In this document: one piece after another, positions 5,818 through 6,157 of the stretch
Numbering within the stretch: the first letter of the stretch is position 1
How the letters are laid out: each line of letters begins with the position of its first letter
Assembly: GCA_018665505.1 (NCBI GenBank)
Contig: JABJCS010000654.1
Span: 1-6,157 of the forward strand
Reading direction: 5' to 3'
DNA length: 6,157 nucleotides
Source: Alphaproteobacteria bacterium
GTDB lineage: Bacteria > Pseudomonadota > Alphaproteobacteria > UBA8366
Translations under genes and position numbers: made by a program
Notes under the pieces: model-generated
Database searches by the model: none
Seen by the model: the letters and a program-made list of their open reading frames with translations, nothing else
What the model was told of the DNA's origin: nothing

Positions 5818-6157
5818 CAAGAACGGCGCGGGCCTGCGCCAAGTCGGCGGGAGTATCGACACCGAGCGGAACCGTGTCAACGAGGGCGAGATCGATCCGC
5901 ATGCCGACCTCTAACGCGCGCAATTGTTCCAGTTTCTCGCGTTGCTCCAGAACACCGGGCGGCAGAGAAACAAATCGCTCCAACGCCGCGCGGCGATAGG
6001 CATAGAGCCCGATGTGGTGATATAGCGGACCCTCACCGGACGGCGCTGTCGCCCGAGTGAAATACAATGCGCGCCCCGACCGTGCCAGCGGATCGATGGC
6101 GACGACCGCCTTCACCACATTCGGATCCGTGCGTTCGGCCTCGATCGCGATCTCAGC
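5810..6157 (-). CDS. kdsB: 3-deoxy-manno-octulosonate cytidylyltransferase (partial, N-terminus beyond right edge)
   Basis: KdsB activates KDO with CTP to CMP-KDO, the donor for the inner core of lipopolysaccharide. The frame is open from base 6157 to a TAG at 5812-5810, giving the last 115 residues; full-length proteins are around 245-260 residues. Family hallmarks are visible: NVVKAVVA near the left of the fragment, [40 protein letters not shown], and [20 protein letters not shown] at the C-terminus. TAG is followed immediately by an in-frame TGA, a tandem stop. A GTG within the fragment at 6118 is an internal valine, not a start, since the homology continues upstream of it. The gene reads into pheA 34 bases later with no terminator visible, so the two are probably co-transcribed. 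Confidence 0.94.
   Translation of the reverse strand, partial: AEIAIEAERTDPNVVKAVVAIDPLARSGRALYFTRATAPSGEGPLYHHIGLYAYRRAALERFVSLPPGVLEQREKLEQLRALEVGMRIDLALVDTVPLGVDTPADLAQARAVLAS

Noticed and set aside
5776..5880. Upstream ATG at 5880 for pheA (35 extra residues).
   Set aside because: It would overlap the kdsB C-terminus out of frame, and the extension is unlike any prephenate dehydratase N-terminus.

Overview
This window is a compact stretch of housekeeping chromosome from a Gram-negative bacterium, most likely an alphaproteobacterium and possibly of the Rhodospirillales type. Three things suggest this: the moderately GC-rich sequence, the closeness of the proteins to alphaproteobacterial forms (DnaX, NudC with a FPRTDPAVIM signature, a stand-alone PheA, KdsB), and the order kdsB-pheA / nudC / SRP RNA-dnaX-ybaB-recR. 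kdsB implies a lipopolysaccharide outer membrane. The lineage call rests on protein resemblance and gene order only; no search was run.

Layout from left to right: (1) 1-1080, minus strand, the first 360 codons of an exported DUF4139-family protein that runs off the left edge. (2) 1089-1679 recR, 1687-2010 ybaB and 2014-3807 dnaX, all minus strand and separated by 3 to 8 bases. This is the classical dnaX-ybaB-recR replication/repair operon, with the DUF4139 gene attached to its 3' end. (3) 3848-3948, minus strand, a small bacterial SRP RNA (4.5S, ffs) just upstream of dnaX, preceded by an extended -10 promoter. (4) 4040-4939, plus strand, nudC, a NAD(H)/NAD-capped-RNA Nudix hydrolase transcribed divergently from the SRP RNA. 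(5) 4936-5775, minus strand, pheA (prephenate dehydratase), whose stop codon overlaps the nudC stop tail to tail. (6) 5810-6157, minus strand, the C-terminal part of kdsB, directly upstream of pheA.

Transcription inferred from the layout: kdsB-pheA form one minus-strand unit, nudC is a single convergent gene, and ffs-dnaX-ybaB-recR-DUF4139 form a second minus-strand unit. Coupling inside that second unit is tight. The ybaB ribosome-binding site lies in the last codons of dnaX, recR has no visible Shine-Dalgarno and probably relies on ybaB translation, and the DUF4139 ribosome-binding site overlaps the recR stop codon. There is no gene-free stretch above 300 bases; the largest (3808-4039) holds the SRP RNA and the divergent promoter region.

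I see no phage, transposon, CRISPR, toxin-antitoxin or defence system, and no evidence of an undescribed system. The points most worth a second look are small: the exported DUF4139 gene coupled to recR, an unusual base in the SRP RNA symmetric loop, the overlapping convergent stops, an 18-bp imperfect tandem repeat at the kdsB-pheA junction, and a possibly near-leaderless nudC.
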